Of a stretch of DNA of 64,000 nucleotides, positions 12,344-24,847 are shown one piece after another. The number at the start of each line of letters is the position of its first letter. Positions within the stretch are counted from its first letter, which is position 1. Both the position numbers and the translations under genes were made by a program. This DNA is from Sphagnum compactum (lineage: Eukaryota; Bryophyta; Sphagnopsida; Sphagnales). The notes beneath the pieces were generated by a model that saw only the letters and a program-made list of their open reading frames with translations, had not been told where the DNA came from and did not search any database. The stretch covers positions 1,116,001 to 1,180,000 of the forward strand of contig OZ234493.1 of NCBI GenBank assembly GCA_965153455.1, given 5' to 3'.

Positions 12344-12999
12344 TCTTATATATAAAGTACCTTGTCTGTCCGTGCGTCCGTCCGTCCGACGACGTTCTGG
12401 GAGCATTTTCTATGGCAGAACCGGCCACAGAGATAACTGACCACCGGCTAAGCAGCTTGCCTCATTGTCCGCCGCTCCGTCAGTCGGACGTGTCGAGGTC
12501 CTGAAACCCAGATCGGGACCCGCCTGTCCGTCCGTCTGGTCGAGGTCCTGAAACCCAGATCCCAAATTGTAAAAGTAAAATAACCACCCAAAAACCTGCC
12601 TGGCTCCTCTTTTCCGGCAGTTCTGTGATTATGTGGATGAAATATTATACGTTTTTAGTTCCGTCCAATGAGGCTCAGAGTTCTGGATGGGTGGTTATGA
12701 GGATGAGATATCATGTATTTGTAGTTCCGTCCAATTAGGAGGAATGATTTGTGGATGAAATATTAAAGATTTTGTAGTTTTGTCCACTTAGAGTTTTGGA
12801 TGGATTGATTATGTGGATGAAATATTTATGTATTCGTAAGTTCCGTCTAATGATAAGTTTTGCATGGTGATTTATTTGGATGGAATATCATGTATTTGTA
12901 ATTCCGTCCAATTAGGAGTTCTGGTCTTTGGGGTCTCCTTTGGACTCCCAGTTTTTTCCCAGTGCCGTGTCGTGCCTTGCAGGCACGGGAGCCCACTAG
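12344..12999 (+). mobile_element. Non-autonomous Helitron, 656 bp
   Basis: The left end is TCTTATATATAAAG preceded by A (12343), matching the usual plant Helitron start. The right end has a 6-bp-stem hairpin cgtgcc-ttgca-ggcacg (12971-12987), then 8 nt and CTAG (12996-12999), followed by T (13000). Insertion between A and T without target duplication is the Helitron hallmark. No Rep/helicase is encoded. The interior holds TCCG-rich repeats, a duplicated cgaggtcctgaaacccagat (near 12495 and 12540) and a degenerate tandem array. Confidence 0.8.
12630..12925. repeat. Degenerate tandem array inside the Helitron
   Basis: About five imperfect units of 55-65 bp. Each carries a variant of ggatgaaatatt...tgtatttgtagttccgtccaat. 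Internal minisatellites are common in non-autonomous Helitrons. Confidence 0.6.
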
Positions 13000-13756
13000 T
13001 ACTCTATAATGAATCAAAACATTAGAAACTAGAAACATGTTTCCCATAATGATTTGACCAAAGTAATTGACCATTCTATTGCAGAATAAGTTTCTAGATA
13101 CGTGTCACACTTTCAGTGGCCCAAAATTTCTTCCCAAAAAATCAATTACTCACAAGAATTGCCGCGATGTTGCCCATTCTGCAGCGTATGTCGCCCGCTG
13201 AGCTCTGTGGCGCTGTGCAACTTCCCCTGTGCAGAATGGAACTCCAATTTTACGCCGCATAACGCGCTCCGAGGGAGATTTTACGCCGCATAATGAGCTC
13301 GAGGAGCGAGCTGACCGTACATAATGGGCAGGCTCGTGGCCATTCCTGATTAGGTTAGGCAAATTCCGTCGTCACGCTCGCGTGCGTACCTTTACACCCA
13401 CGTGCCTTGTACGCACGCACTGCGCGTAGCGACTTTTGCGATCGCTGTGCTTCGGCTTCTGCGGAAGCACCATCGCCATTTCCCAGTGTCGGCCTGCCTG
13501 TTGCCGTGCTCTCAAAGTGTTTTGCACAGAGACTCAGGCTTGGGTAAAGGGTTGTGTGTACTGGAGCATTGAAAGTTGGCACCGGAACACTTGGGTTTGG
13601 CTGGATTTTTTTTTGGTTGTTGTTTCTCTAATGGGTTGTTGTTGTTCCGATTCGTTTTTTTGAGATCTTGATGGTGTTTTGCCGGAGAGGTGAATGTGGA
13701 GTGTGAAGGAGTCGGAGAGAGGGAGCGGCGTGGTTGCGGGACAGGAGGATTGGATA
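13000..13756 (+). promoter_or_regulatory. Promoter and 5' UTR region of the alpha-mannosidase gene
   Basis: Base composition rises sharply to CpG-rich after about 13160. A direct repeat attttacgccgcataa occurs at about 13247 and 13277, followed by a CG-rich segment with several cgcacg/cgtgcg motifs (13370-13435). No convincing TATA box is visible. The mannosidase start codon follows at 13757, chosen because it begins the conserved MARPRA-type cytoplasmic tail. Confidence 0.45.
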
Positions 13757-16700
13757 ATGGCACGGCCAAGGGCAGCCAGTTCTTGGCCACGAGTGTTGCA
13801 TCCTTCCTACTATTTGCGAAGACCTCGCCGCTTGTTGGTCCTTGTGGTATTCTTTGTGGGTACCACATTTCTGCTGTGGGATCGACATAACCTTATACAG
13901 CATCATGAGGTGACTACTTACTTTATTTGCTTTCTTTCCCTACTCCTCCTCCTCACTGGCACTAGAATTCCCGTGTTGATGAGCTTTTCTTAGGGTTTTC
14001 TTGCCTCATGAATCCTTTTCCAAGAGATGGATTCAACTGAGTGAAGAATTTTCAAAGCAGAAAGATTTTTGGGGACTTTCTTAGCCAAAAAGAATTTCAC
14101 ATTTTGTTTCTGGCAATATGGGAGACTTTTGAAGCCCATGGTGCTTCATGATGAGTGCATCATCAGCAAACACCATCGCTACTGGGTGTTGAATTGGTAG
14201 ATATAGAGATGGTGGCTCGCCCCAGGTGTCAGGTTGCCTCCTGCTTGTTGGTTGGAAAATCTCTGTCTTCATTTACAAAAAAAAAGGGTTGGTTGGCATT
14301 TTCCACTGAAGTGAAGCAAAAGTTTGATACAACTGTGGAAAGTGTGTGTGTATACTTATGCACAATGTGAGCTGCACACATTGGAAACTACATTGACCTG
14401 CTGATGAATATCATGAACATCTTGGATTTTATTGCAATGTTTTGAAACTGAAAGAGAGACAGACACATGGCTTTAAGGTCGAATCTTGGACTTAAGGGGC
14501 AGAGCGTGAACTGGAACCATGTTGGATCTTACATCTACAGCCTCTCATGTTGGCTTGTCAGCAATGCAGAGCACACTTGCGAAGATCAATCAGCAGAAGG
14601 AGAAGCTCACCCACAAGGCAGGATAAATTCCATTTCCTCTTTATGCATTATTTGTGCTTGTAGTGTTTCTGAATCTGTAGAGATCTGTAGTGGAAACTGA
14701 TTACTATCAGAGTTCTGTCTTAATGAGTGAGAAAATAAAATGCTGAGCATTTTTTATGTATGGTCTCCGCACTGAGAATACCCCTTACTAATCAGGAGGC
14801 TCCAGTTTTAGTCTGAGATTATTTCTCCGGACAGTTATCTATAGAGCTTGAGTGGAAGTCAATTTCTGTTGTGATCGCAAGAGTTCCAATCATAGACTGT
14901 AGGTGGTTTCATCAGCTGTCTTAATGAATTCTTGCTGTGCAGGTGGAGGAGTTGGCTAAGTATCTCAAAGGGGAGGGAAAGACCTTCCAGTTGGATGGTG
15001 AGGATGAAAGCAGTAGTAAGTCAGCACAACAGGGTAAGTCTGAGCAGGAAGGCATTGAGAAAGAAACAGAGGACCCAATTACAGAATACCGGAGAAGCCA
15101 AGTGAAGGCTGCTATGCTGCATGCCTGGAGCTCTTATGAGAAATATGCGTGGGGTTTCGATGAACTTCAGGTTTGTCTCTGTCACTTGAAGGATCACTGA
15201 TAGAAAGGAGGATACATTGATTCTACCTGTTAGGCTTTTAGGTCATGTATGAGATTGGATCTGATGCAGATCTAAGCACTCACTCATGCAGCATGTGCAG
15301 TGGCATTCCAAAGAAGCTCCCAAAATAGGCTCTCAAAGTTGCTGATTCTCTGTTTATTCGAATTGCCTACATATCACCTAACAGCTTCAATGAATTGCCA
15401 CCATGCAGCCTCAGTCGAGGCGGGGCGTTAATCATTTTGGAGGACTGGGAGCAACCATCATCGATTCACTGGACACACTATATATCATGGGCCTTGAGAC
15501 GCAATTCAATAAAGCTAGAGAGTATGTGTGACTCACCTTTGTAATGTTTTGTTACAGATGATATGAAAGAGTCATTAGTTGTTGCAGAAAAAAATCAGTT
15601 CTAGGAGCTACTCTGGCTTGCATTTGCGATCCCTGCCTTGTCCATCTGTTGCTGTTGGTGCATGGTTCAATGCCTTGCCTGTAAAAGTTGCTATCCTTGC
15701 TTTTTGTTGTACATTTGGGTTCCTATGTAGTTTGTTCCTCTCACATGATCAAGTGCAACTTTCATTGGTGTGAATGTGCAAACCACCTAATACCTGATGA
15801 ACTTTATGCAACTTTAACACTCCTCTTTTGTTGGTTGCACCACAGTTGGGTTGCTGAAAATTTGCACTTCAACAAAAACTATGATGCAAGTGTCTTCGAG
15901 ACCACCATTAGGTACACATCCCATGCCATTGTTGCACTTGGAAAACTTATCTGCATGCCATGAGTTGCCAAGGACTTTCTTGTCTGCTGCACCATGTTTT
16001 TCACAGTCACTGTATTGAGGAATCCTTTCCAAGTTAGATGTGAATACCAATGGAAGTGATTTCTAGTGCCAGTAGTTGCACCAAGCAGAGGAAGTTGAAG
16101 AAGTGATGGATATTTTTCTGACCCCTGTTTCCTAGGATGATTCTTTCTCCTTGGTTCAGCTGACAAGGTTCCTGTCTTCTTTCTAGATTGTGATTCCTCC
16201 ACTGGGTAACTGGGGCAGTTGGTAGCCACATTCTTCCCCAAGTCCTTTGAAGTTTAGGCATTACAAATGTTGGTGGTTGAGTGGTGACACTATTCATAAT
16301 GGGTGGACTTTTCTGTGTAACATTTAGCATGCCTCACAACAGGATTGAACTCAGAAACTGCACAGCCACACCCCCATTTTGTGTCTGAGGGATCAAGCAA
16401 ACAATTTTGATTTTGGTGATGAAATGACAAAACCCAAGAACAAGAGTGAAACAATACACATCCCAAATTTGTATTTATATAGGCCTCTATGTCCTTTAGG
16501 CATAGATGCTTGCATATACAGGGACATGCTAAAATGAAATAAAAGCTCTTTCCTTCAGAAGCTTGTTGCAGCTTGAATGAGGATACTGTTGACTTTTTTG
16601 ATTAGCAATGTCTCTTGAGTGCTAGCCAACATCACGTCTGAATCTTCCCATTGCTTCCGGAAAGGCAACAGAAACTCAGGACGCAGATTGTGTATAATGG

Positions 16701-19700
16701 TTTGCCCAAGTTTTTTGGGAAGATTATTATATGCTTATCTACACCCACTGTTGGGAGCTGATGAACTCAGTGGGTAGTCATGGCAGCTCGTCACTGCCGT
16801 TCGTGACGAAGGTGATGGTCTGTCACTTCGTGAGCGACTCTCATGAGGTTATGACTGCACTCATTGTCGTGTTACCTTTAATTGTTGTTGTGGAGATTTC
16901 TCTGCAACTTCATCGATCATCTATCTTCTCCTTTTGTGTCTCCGATGATGCTTGGCGCGTATGCCAGGGAAAAAGAAAATCAAGTAGTTCAATACCATGA
17001 GTCTTGTGTCTTCTTGTCCATGATCTATGGTGCTGAAGTACATGCCTTGAAACCAGGCAACCTCTATGCAGATGGTTGACATTGTTTCTCTCTTCATATG
17101 TTACTGGTGTGGACAGAGTGTTGGGAGGGCTGCTGAGTGCTTATGATCTTACTGCTGAAAAGATGTTCCTCACCAAGGCAAAGGAAATAGCAGACCGACT
17201 TCTTCCTGCTTGGGATACTAGAACTGGCATTCCCTACACTACAATCAACCTGGAATCTGGGCGTGCTCACAATCCTGGTTGGACTGGGGTAAGCTATATT
17301 TGTGTTTCTCATTGGAAGTCCTTGTGAGCTCGTCTACTGTTGTGTTCTTTGCACAAAGATTGATAACCCCTGAACAGGCAGTCTGCTATAACCTACCCTG
17401 AAGAATATCCCTGGATCTCAGATGGGTCCTGCAAGGAGTTATGGCACTAGAGAGGATGTGGTTGCAAGATAGGATAGAAAGTCAATTGGTGTGGTCTATG
17501 AGCTTTCTCTGATAGTCTCCCTTCCAAAATGTAGCTATGCGGGAAAGTTTGGATGTGGATAGATTTGTGTTCTGGACTAGTCTGTTGTTGAGATGTCTTT
17601 GATACTCCAAGAATGGGTTGTGAGAAATGATTTTGGTTGGTTAGGTAACTTACTAGAAGCACAACTGTGACATTTACTTTGTGTAGGGCTCAAGTGTCTT
17701 GGCTGATCTAGGAACTGAGCAAGTGGAGTTTATTGGGCTGTCCCTGAGAACTGGGGACCCCAAATACAAACATAAGGTAAGATGTATGGAACTGAAGGGA
17801 ACATGACCACTGTTTTGAACTCACCATCATTGTCAACCTTGGATTGTATAGGCTTCAGTTGTTGTGCATCAGGCTAAGGTCCCATTCTAGGGGCAGTTTT
17901 CAATTGCTTTTCAACAGACCATTGCCTGTTTTAAAGGAAGGGAATATTAAGTCAGTGGAGGTTGAGCTCTTGCTGGGTGTGCATGTAGCACAGACAGACA
18001 TACATACATACATATATATACACCCTGTTTTCCCTTCCACTTGACCATCTTCACTGCTCCTACCTTGGGTGCAGGTTGAAAATGTGATCAAGCAGCTGAG
18101 AAAACATTTCCCCAAAGATGGGCTGCTGCCCATTTACATAAGTGCAGATTCTGGGCAGCCCACAACTGGCAAAATTACATTTGGTGCAATGGGTGACAGG
18201 TAAGTTTTGGCATTGTCCACCTAATATGATGCTTTCTTGAAATGATCTACATGACAAGGAATCAGAGAGTTCATTGAGCTTCTGACTTGTGCGCTCTATC
18301 TGCACGAGTCTCTCAGTTTTTCCTTTCAAGTTGGTTGTCTGCCTGTCTTGGAATAAGGTTTTGATCTGTTTTGTGTTTTACAGCTTCTATGAATATCTGC
18401 TAAAAGTTTGGATTCAAGGGAACAAAACAGAGGTTGTGAAGCATTACAGGTACTCTTTCTGCCCTTAAAAAAAATCCTCTATTATTCAAGCCATATGTCA
18501 ATGTATGAGTTCACTATGCTAGTCCATGCAACAGATTCATAGATTGATTTGCAGCAGCAAGGGTAGTTGTTGAGCAATAGGCTATAATGTGCGCAGAGAA
18601 ATGTGGGAGCAATCTATGGAGGGCATGATGGGCTTGGTCTCAAAATCAACTCCTTCAGGTTACACCTTTCTTGCAGAGCGCTCTGGGTCCACCCTGTTCA
18701 ACAAGGTACCAAACAATGAATATGCAAAAGGTTCAATCCTGCCACAGTTGAACAATCTTAGCACAAAATCAGCCTTACTGGGAATTTGTTGCACAAAAGA
18801 AGATTCTAGAAATTTGGTGGATGCCGGCAATGTTGTCCTTACACCTGTCAACCATTGCTGCGAGATGGTCTTGGTGGAGGTGAAGTCACCTATCATTCAG
18901 GAAACTATTTAATTTTGTTGCAGATGGATGAACTGGCATGTTTCGCCCCGGGTATGCTGGCACTTGGCACAGAGGGAGCCCCACCTGAAAAAGCAGAGAA
19001 ATATTTGACACTTGCAAAGGAGGTAAAACATTGATGTTTCCAGATCCTTGATTAATCAGGTTACATGGAGCAGAAGGCGGGTTCTTTCTGCATGATGTTT
19101 GAGTACTCTCTGCTTCCTCCTACACTCTGTAAAATGTAATTCTGGACTTATTGTTTGTCTGACTGGGTTCTCCAAGATCTATGTTTTGGTGCACAAGTGC
19201 TGTCGATCTCTTGTAGTCCTTCAACTGTTTAGCTGTTGCTCCTTTGAGAGAGTCATTTATAGCTAAATTCATCTTTAAGGAATACTCTCGATCTTTTTGA
19301 TCGATTTTATCTGTGTTATGTTTCAATCCTCGCCTATCTTGTATGACACTCCTATGACATGTAAGGTTCTCTTGTCCACCTTTGAATTCTAACTGTAGTT
19401 CCTTCAGGTGATTCCATTGCTAGCCTGTCACTAAGTTTTGGGAGTATTCTTGAACTTTTGCAAAGGGGTTCATATTTTTTTCCCTCCTCTGTAGTTCTTC
19501 TGTCTTTCCAAGTTTTTTCCTTTTTTTCTCTGGGTTGCAGATTTTCATATTTCATTGCACCCTAGTGGTCAAGGGCAGAGTCCTAGTTTGTCTTAGGGAA
19601 TTCTAATGCTTTTTCACAGGCAGTTCTCTGCAAGTGCCAGCACTGTGAGCAATCTCTGAGTCAATTCAATCTTGCTGCCTCCCCAGTAGGAAGAAAATCA

Positions 19701-22700
19701 ATTAGTTTCTGTCAATCTTTGTTTTTTAGAGGCTGTAGTGTAGAAGGTAAGTCCAGTAACAGGTAGTTGCACAGAGTTTGTAATCCTGCTCCTATCATGC
19801 AGATCCTAAAGCTTTTGTTCTGCATCCTGGTTTGGAAGCCCAAAGTTCAATCCCTTCCTCTCTTAGTTGTGCTCCTCCATGCCTTTCTCTATAGAGACAG
19901 ATTGCACCCCTCATGATCCATAAACCCTAAACCATAAACCCTAAACCCTATCCATCTGTTCCTTTCCTGTTGTGTTAGCTTTTGTTTTGCTGGAGCTTAC
20001 AAAGGTTACCTTGAAAGTATTGTTGTGGATTTTTCTCTGCAATCTCTTAGATATGCATTCCTATAAGATTTTTAACTATGGAGTTTCCAAACAAAGATTG
20101 GCTCTCTGACCTTTTGTCCCGACAAAAGTTCTCTTCCAAGTTTCTTGCCCAATGTTTGTCCAAAAAAATTAGTGTTCAAACAAATTTCCTCCTCACAAGT
20201 TGGGTAGTTGAATTGGCCATACTTTGCAGCTATTCAATGTCTTGAGTCCCCTTGTAGGATGTCGTTTGTATAAAAGCAAAACCCAGTTTTTGGGTAGAGA
20301 TCTCTTCACTCCAGTCCTTACTTCATTTGATGGACAATATAGGTCTCTTATCTTTCTGAAACTCCCTGCGGTCACGGATTGTGTCTTTCCTGTGATCCAT
20401 AGAAGATTTTGGTCTACTCCCCCTAGTAGCTTGGAAGAAGTATTTTAATCTGTAGATCAAGATTTCTGTATTGGAGAGATATGGCAAAGGACTTGAGCCT
20501 CTTGGGGAAGTCATCGAGAGTAGCGATTCCAAGAAGTTCCAATTTCCAAAGATTTGTTACCCCTTGGTTGGGTGATGTAATTTCCACTGACCTAGACATC
20601 TTTTTAAAGGCCTAATTTGATTGGTCTATTTTTTAGAGGTACAAAGTTTAGATGATGTTTTCTGAACAGTTTTGTCTCTTCAAGAATCTATTTGAAAGAG
20701 GTCTTAACAATTTTTGTTCTTGAGCAAGAACAGATCTTATGGGTGCATGGGATTCAAATATATTTGATTAACAGGATAAGAACAAAATAAGGTAGTAAAA
20801 GTCTAATTTTATCTTCCTGGCTAGATTCCAGATAGATAACCTGATACATGTCCTGAGTCAGTCGTAATGCAGTGAGTTGGTATCCCAATGGGTGCACTGA
20901 TTGTGCAGTTGTAAACAACTGTCTTTTTATTTCTCTGTGTACTTTGAGGGATATCCCTCAGGAGAAGAACCCTAGGGTGTTATGTCAGGGGAGATCCTCC
21001 TATCCTTCTATGTTCCCCTGTTCCCATAAAAAGAGAGTTGTTTACATGCATGGAGTTTCCTGTACAAGTGGGTCCTCCTGAGGTTTGGGAACACTTTAAG
21101 ACTCACACCTGCAGGTGGCCCTCCCTCAGGAGAACCCACTTGTACAGGAACCTCCCCTACAACTTTTTGACTCACTTCTACCTCTTGTAATATGAGTTTA
21201 ATCTTTTGGTTCACCTTCTTGTCTCATTCTTGTCCACGTTTTCATTCTAAGTTACACTCAGTAAGAAGGTTTGTAGAGACAATCTGTTAGTTCCTAATCT
21301 CCCTGATTTCTCCACCTTCATGTATCTAGACAAAGACTATTGGCAATGGTATATGCGCAAAATCATTTTATACTTCTAATGGCTTCTCTTGCAGTTCCTT
21401 AGATTAGCCATACAATAAATTCAAACCTTTCTTCTTTTTTGTTGTTGGGTTTGTCCTCTCTCTCTTCCATGGTGCATTTTCTTCTTTGCTTCTTTAGTCA
21501 TAACCTTTTAGGTTCTGTTGAGCTAGCCAACTTTTATGGCCAACCTTATGACATTGACCCTCCTCCAATAGCTGATGAACTCCATCGGCATTTGTGGTAT
21601 CTGTTTACTACCATATGTGTTGCTGTTGAAGGTGTCTGAACATGATTACGACTTTCACTGTTGTTCAAACCCACTGTTGGGAGCTGATGAACTCAGTGGG
21701 TAGTCATGGCAGCTCGTCACTGCCGTTCGTGATGAAGGTGATGGTCTGTCACTTCGTGAGCGACTCTCATGAGGTTATGACTGCACTCATTGTCGTGTTA
21801 CCTTTAATTGTTGTTGTGGAGATTTCTCTGCAACTTCATCGATCTTTTTTCTAGTGGCTTTAGCGGATGTTCTGCATCCAAGTAGTCACCAGTGGTGTGC
21901 TTAAAGGATATGTTCAGGGTGCAGGAGGCCCCAACCACTACCCTATATATAGGCCTCTATGTCCTTTAGGCATAGATGCTTGCATATACAGGGACATGCT
22001 AAAATGAAATAAAAGCTCTTTCCTTCAGAAGCTTGTTGCAGCTTGAATGAGGATACTGTTGACTTTTTTGATTAGCAATGTCTCTTGAGTGCTAGCCAAC
22101 ATCACGTCTGAGTCTTCCCATTGCTTCCGGAAAGGCAACAGAAACTCAGGACGCAGATTGTGTATAATGGTTTGCCCAAGTTTTTTGGGAAGATTATTAT
22201 ATGCTTATCTACACCCACTGTTGGGAGCTGATGAACTCAGTGGGTAGTCATGGCAGCTCGTCACTGCCGTTCGTGATGAAGGTGATGGTCTGTCACTTCG
22301 TGAGCGACTCTCATGAGGTTATGACTGCACTCATTGTCGTGTTACCTTTAATTGTTGTTGTGGAGATTTCTCTGCAACTTCATCGATCTTGTTCAAACCT
22401 GCCCTCAGTGTTTTTGGTTATTTCATGTGTTCTTGAAGGTTTAGTTTCCTGTTGTACTGTTTGTTGATATGTTTTCAGATCTGAAATCTCTGTTACCTTG
22501 TTATTAGGTCATCTCTCAATTCTCTTGAGTTTCAGATAATTTGAAAGTATGTAGAAGTTCTTTTTACCAATGAACATATGTAATTGTTTGTTCAGCTTAC
22601 CCGGACTTGCTACAATTTCTACATGTCAACTCCTACAAAGCTTGCTGGAGAGAACTACCAATTCTATGATGGACAGGTACGCTTACAACTTTGTCATACA

Positions 22701-23536
22701 CCATTATGGCATCTAAGTTCTGGAGCTGAAGATTGCGCTGTGTGGCTAAAATCCTGTCACTATTGCTCCCATCAGTATCTAATTTTTGTTGAACGTCATA
22801 GAAAAAAGTCTGACCAATAATATATTTTGTTTGCAGGATATGCAAGTAGGGACACCCTGGAACATTTTGAGGCCAGAGACAGTTGAGTCCCTGATGTACG
22901 TGTGGCGCAAGACAGGTGATTCAAAGTATAGGGATTGGGGATGGGATATCTTCCAAGCTTTTGAGAAACAGTCACGAACTCCGACTGGCTATGTTGGCCT
23001 CAGAGATGTGAGAAACTTTCTCTTTTACCAGCCCCCACTCTTATTTCTCCATGCATTCTTACAAGGTCATGCCTCCTGTGCACCTCTCTCTAGGAAAGCT
23101 TCTCTAGTTCACTTATAGTGCTAATACGTGGTGATTGAAATTCGTGGGTGATGGAAAATTTGGCCTTTCAATATGTCCTCATGGAGGACACAATCCAGAT
23201 TATTTTTCTCATGGTCAAAGGCACAAATTGAATTTCAGTAGTTTTTCTTCTGTGGAGCTGTTTCAGGTGAGAACAGGAGAGAAAGATGACATGATGCAGA
23301 GTTTCTTTCTCGCGGAAACTTTGAAATATTTTTACTTATTGTATTCACCATCATCTGTAATACCGCTGGACAAGTGGGTTTTCAACACAGAGGCCCACCC
23401 TTTGCGAATTATCCCCCGTGTGGATGAGCCCATCAGTTTGGAAGACACACCGGAAGGCAAGGACAGCAGCATGCAGATCAAGTCAGGTTCTACACAATAC
23501 TTGAGGCAAAGACGCATTAATCCTGGAGGCAGATAA
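13757..23536 (+). CDS. MNS1: Golgi class I mannosyl-oligosaccharide 1,2-alpha-mannosidase (GH47, MNS1/MNS2 type)
   Basis: Fourteen exons: 13757-13909, 14570-14617, 14943-15170, 15409-15521, 15846-15911, 17117-17288, 17687-17776, 18075-18199, 18384-18449, 18597-18705, 18924-19022, 22596-22676, 22837-23007 and 23267-23536. They sum to 1791 nt (596 aa), about the length I recall for the Arabidopsis MNS1/2 proteins. A type II membrane anchor (about residues 25-42, [16 protein letters not shown]) follows a short basic tail, then a coiled stem and the GH47 barrel. GH47 signatures are present: [57 protein letters not shown] and the Ca-binding VFNTEAHP. The enzyme trims Man8 to Man5 N-glycans in the cis-Golgi. 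Intron 2 uses a GC donor (AAG|gc at 14618). Intron 11 (3.6 kb) is full of repeats. Catalytic residues look intact. The gene symbol marks the family, not strict orthology. Confidence 0.95.
16476..16918 (+). repeat. R1 retroposon copy in mannosidase intron 5
   Basis: This 443-bp stretch is nearly identical to 21946-22388 (I see two substitutions over the parts compared). It starts at tatataggcctctatg, carries an aataaa-type motif (atgaaataaaagc) and ends ...cttcatcgatc. I could not find a target duplication. The short open frame inside it (start 16731) is the same in other copies but has no recognisable domain. Confidence 0.8.
19919..19951. repeat. Interstitial telomere-like repeat
   Basis: Four consecutive AAACCCTA-type heptamers, one mutated to aaaccat, lie inside mannosidase intron 11. 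Plants carry such teloboxes both as regulatory motifs and as relics. Position inside an intron favours a relic. Confidence 0.6.
21052..21155. repeat. Inverted repeat able to form a 32-bp hairpin in mannosidase intron 11
   Basis: The left arm (21052-21083) and right arm (21124-21155) are inverted copies matching at 30 of 32 positions, around a 40-nt loop. The arm core is cctgtacaagtgggt. It would be transcribed with the intron. It may be a small MITE-like palindrome or a small-RNA hairpin. Confidence 0.6.
21440..22560 (+). repeat. R2 dispersed repeat in mannosidase intron 11, split by R1
   Basis: The two flanks of the R1 composite join into a sequence related to about 58030-58410 in the Rab gene and to about 35160-35460 in the PIAL gene. 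Shared landmarks are gttgctgttgaaggt, ttgttcaaacc, tttgttgatatg.tttcagatct and ctctcaattct...ttcag. The family is diverged between genes and non-coding. Confidence 0.65.
21672..22388 (+). mobile_element. 717-bp R1 composite with 173-bp identical terminal direct repeats
   Basis: The first repeat (21672-21844) and the second (22216-22388) are identical over 173 bp as read by eye, starting cactgttgggagctgatgaa and ending cttcatcgatc. The whole is bounded by an 11-bp direct duplication ttgttcaaacc (21661-21671 and 22389-22399) within the R2 repeat. The interior carries a TATA-like ctatatataggc and an aaataaaa motif. This resembles a terminal-repeat element in miniature, but the 11-bp duplication is long for LTR integration and there is no clear primer-binding site or polypurine tract. 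A dimeric retroposon is the alternative. Confidence 0.7.
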
Positions 23537-24845
23537 GGGCAGAACAACTAAGAGAGATTGTTGTAGTCCATATTTACTTAGCGCTTGTTGAAACTTCTTT
23601 TATTTGGTGCTAGCGGTTTTCAGATGACATCTTTTGTCAATGCGGTGCTGGCCAACAAAATTGTTTGGTCTTTCCTTATGAGCAACACATATTGCAAGCA
23701 AGTTTTGTTATAGTAATGGTAACATGTGTGATCAGTTACAAGACCAGGTGGGTCTCTTCCGAGATCTCTGTATTATGTAGTCTTGGGTATGCGATTGGGA
23801 AATGTTCATAGACCACAGGCACGATATTCTTATTGATGAAGCATTTCTCCTTTAATGAATCAACTATAGTGTCCAGCAAGCATTTCCTGTTAGGAAAGCT
23901 ATGTCTGAAAGGCCAACATGACTGCTTTTGATTGGCCCATCATAATGATTGGCCCTAATGGTGGCATTTTAATGGTTTTTCACTTTACACTGTTCAAACT
24001 CTCATGTTTTTGGGTATGGATTGGATCCCCCCCCCCTTCTCACACGCTCTATACACTATTTGCTGCCAGTTTGTCTAACATGCTCTAATGGTGTGATTTG
24101 CTGTCTTATTCACTATGAGACAATTACCATTAGCAATTACAAGAACACGACCTTGATCAACTACAGACTTAACCGAAAGCAAGCTTTTCGGTAAGCTTTT
24201 CTTTTATGGTCTTTATTTCTTCAATTAGTGTTTGAACATTACCGCTATCTTTGCAAAGTACAATGTGTGCATGTCCACCTTTGCAAAGTACAATGTGTGC
24301 ATGTCCACCGGCGAGCTAACTATACTTAATGGATTCATAATGAATTTTTGAAATTAAACAATATCCTAAAAAAATCTTAAAAAGTGACATGTGAACTCAA
24401 AATATATATGAACTTATAATGTCATTTTTTATTTATTTAAAAATGATGGAATCAGATTTTATTTTATTTTAAAAGATGCATTTATATTTTCCTTATAGAA
24501 AAAAAAAATTCTGATTTTTTAAGTTGAATATTGCATTATCAAGTCTTATTAATCCATTTTTCATTCAAATTTCATGATTTTACATGCATTTTTTACTATT
24601 TATATGTTTAGCCATGTACACATTTGAATTACCCATATTTTTTTAATGGAAGCATAGGATACATATGAATGCATAAATTGTTAATTATCATACTGTAAAA
24701 TAATTAGCTAGTGTTAAAAATGGACTTTCATGAAGTCAAAATGAATGACCTAACCATGTTTTTACCCACATCCAATGCCCTTGTTGACCACAATAATTGC
24801 AAGGGCTTCATCTTTTATTGTAAATGTTACCCTCATCATTGTTTT
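23537..24845. other. 3' flank of the mannosidase gene and AT-rich spacer
   Basis: The probable 3' UTR extends several hundred bases past the stop. Beyond about 24300 the sequence is AT-rich. A 30-bp unit beginning ctttgcaaagtacaatgtgt is perfectly duplicated in tandem at 24249-24278 and 24279-24308. No gene is seen. Confidence 0.5.
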
Positions 24846-24847
24846 TA

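Noticed and set aside
16731-16919. A small open frame ([15 protein letters not shown]...) that recurs at 16731, 22201 and 60503 (and in part at 21642) and looks like a conserved small protein with a hydrophobic segment.
   Set aside because: The copies are near-identical DNA of the young R1 repeat. Old R1 copies break the frame, so there is no sign of protein-level selection.
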